This document shows, piece after piece, positions 13,354-13,961 of a stretch of DNA of 13,961 nt (position 1 is the stretch's first letter; each line of letters starts with the position of its first letter). Origin of the DNA: Treponema sp. Its GTDB lineage: Bacteria > Spirochaetota > Spirochaetia > Treponematales > Breznakiellaceae. The translations under genes were made by a program, and so were the position numbers. Where the stretch lies: positions 1 through 13,961 of the forward strand of contig JAISWN010000213.1 in NCBI GenBank assembly GCA_031271075.1. The letters are read 5' to 3'. The notes under the pieces were generated by a model, which saw only the letters and a list, made by a program, of their open reading frames with translations, did not search any database and was not told where the DNA came from.

Positions 13354-13710
13354 CTACCGGTTCCGGCGCTCCTCCGCGGTTTTGCACTCCACGCACATCA
13401 GGGCGTAAGGTATCGCCTCCAGCCTGTCCTGGGGGATACGCTTGCCGCATTTAAGGCAGAGCCCGTACTTGCCCTGCTGAATCCGGGTAAGGGCCGAATC
13501 TATCAGCTTGAGCCGCTTCAACTCCTGGGAGCCAATCGCCTCGATCATCTTCCGGTCTATGTCATCGGATGCGGTATCCGCCAGATCTTTGGGATCCATG
13601 CCCTCCATTATCTGTTTAAAATCCTCGCTGCCGGCCATCAAATTCACGATTATTTCGCTTTTGAGATCCGTCAAAGACTTTTTCATTTGATCAACAAAAT
13701 TCTGTTCCAT
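13354..13710 (-). CDS. dksA: DksA/TraR-family zinc-finger transcription factor
   Basis: 118 residues. The C-terminal four-cysteine zinc finger has exact family spacing: C85-x2-C88-x17-C106-x2-C109. The N-terminal part is a predicted coiled coil that would enter the RNA polymerase secondary channel. Overlapping D-x-x-D-x-A matches at residues 39-44 (DPKDLA) and 42-47 (DLADTA) could supply the acidic tip that E. coli DksA needs with ppGpp. It is shorter than E. coli DksA (151) and typical of spirochaete homologues. The ATG has an SD (gagggg). The gene converges with the PHP gene, 34 bp apart, and no strong shared terminator is visible. The likely role is stringent control of rRNA and other promoters. 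Confidence 0.9.
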   Translation of the reverse strand: MEQNFVDQMKKSLTDLKSEIIVNLMAGSEDFKQIMEGMDPKDLADTASDDIDRKMIEAIGSQELKRLKLIDSALTRIQQGKYGLCLKCGKRIPQDRLEAIPYALMCVECKTAEERRNR

Positions 13711-13788
13711 AATTTGTCCCCTCTACAGGCCCGGCGTGGATACTTCCGACGCAAGCCCAAAAATTTTCAAATCAACGTTTCAGTTTAG

Positions 13789-13807
13789 TTCGGCGTACAA
13801 TGCCGAA
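13789..13807. promoter_or_regulatory. Inverted repeat in the dksA promoter region
   Basis: ttcggc/gccgaa form a perfect 6-bp stem around a 7-nt loop. The repeat covers the candidate -10 of dksA and could be an operator or a 5' hairpin. Confidence 0.4.
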
Positions 13808-13825
13808 TGTTGGGAAAAAAGTCAA
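13797..13825 (-). promoter_or_regulatory. Candidate dksA promoter
   Basis: On the - strand TTGACT (13825-13820), a 17-nt spacer and CATTGT (13802-13797). The -35 is good (5 of 6) and the -10 is poor (3 of 6). This would give a leader of about 80 nt. Confidence 0.35.
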
Positions 13826-13857
13826 GAGGTAGGAGGCCGCATGCAGCAATTCCGAAT

Positions 13858-13959
13858 TCAACCATCTGGAGCCTTGCCCGAAACAGTCAGGAACAGGCTG
13901 CGCCAGTCTTCGTGGAGGTAGCGGCTCGTTTCGTAACGTAATCCCCCAAAAAAGTTAGC
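13858..13959 (-). CDS. Possible C-terminal end of a gene entering from the right edge
   Basis: One - strand frame stays open from the right edge to TGA at 13858. It reads ANFFGGLRYETSRYLHEDWR, then SLFLTVSGKAPDG. The composition looks protein-like and the stop lies just upstream of the dksA promoter region. Only 33 codons are visible and I do not recognise the family. It could be non-coding. Confidence 0.25.
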   Translation of the reverse strand, partial: ANFFGGLRYETSRYLHEDWRSLFLTVSGKAPDG

Positions 13960-13961
13960 CT

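Overview
The window is from a spirochaete, most likely a Treponema of the termite-gut type. That is an inference from four things: a periplasmic-flagellum core flagellin (FlaB), a CHASE2-type adenylate cyclase with the tail seen in treponemes, Treponema-like DksA and M48 lipoprotein genes, and a moderately GC-rich sequence full of short palindromes. No rRNA, tRNA, CRISPR array or complete transposon was seen.

Left block (1-2948, + strand): the 3' part of a membrane adenylate cyclase (CHASE2, three membrane segments, class III cyclase, TPR-like tail), a chain of palindromes, a secreted SH3-like protein, and an abutting lipoprotein M48 metalloprotease. Converging on it (2863-6009, - strand) is a tandem family of three overlapping paralogues of the DUF2156 / LPG_synthase_C type. 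All three carry the same four-cysteine cluster. This is the least conventional intact system in the window.

Middle block (6010-7030) is a scrap yard of truncated genes: the membrane N-terminus of a sensor/regulator, the end of a nuclease-like hypothetical protein, the signal-peptide end of a solute-binding protein, and the end of an oxidoreductase-like protein. Next comes flaB on the - strand, with tandem 3' hairpins and an excellent sigma-28-type promoter about 290 bp upstream. This implies a long, structured 5' leader.

Right block (8303-13959): a two-gene - strand unit (acyl-ACP thioesterase, then a MetF-like methylenetetrahydrofolate reductase, ATGA overlap). It diverges from a + strand series: a TIM-barrel sugar isomerase/epimerase, a PLP-dependent Cys/Met-metabolism enzyme, and a PHP-family histidinol-phosphatase-like enzyme. 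A convergent dksA-type gene follows, and possibly the end of one more gene at the right edge. Several starts (9975, 10879, 6009) lack a Shine-Dalgarno sequence and sit just downstream of a plausible -10 hexamer, suggesting leaderless or near-leaderless transcripts.

Most enzymes here are housekeeping or accessory metabolism. The points that deserve a second look are the Cys-cluster DUF2156 trio, the palindromic elements in both intergenic and coding DNA, the flaB leader, and the decayed region.
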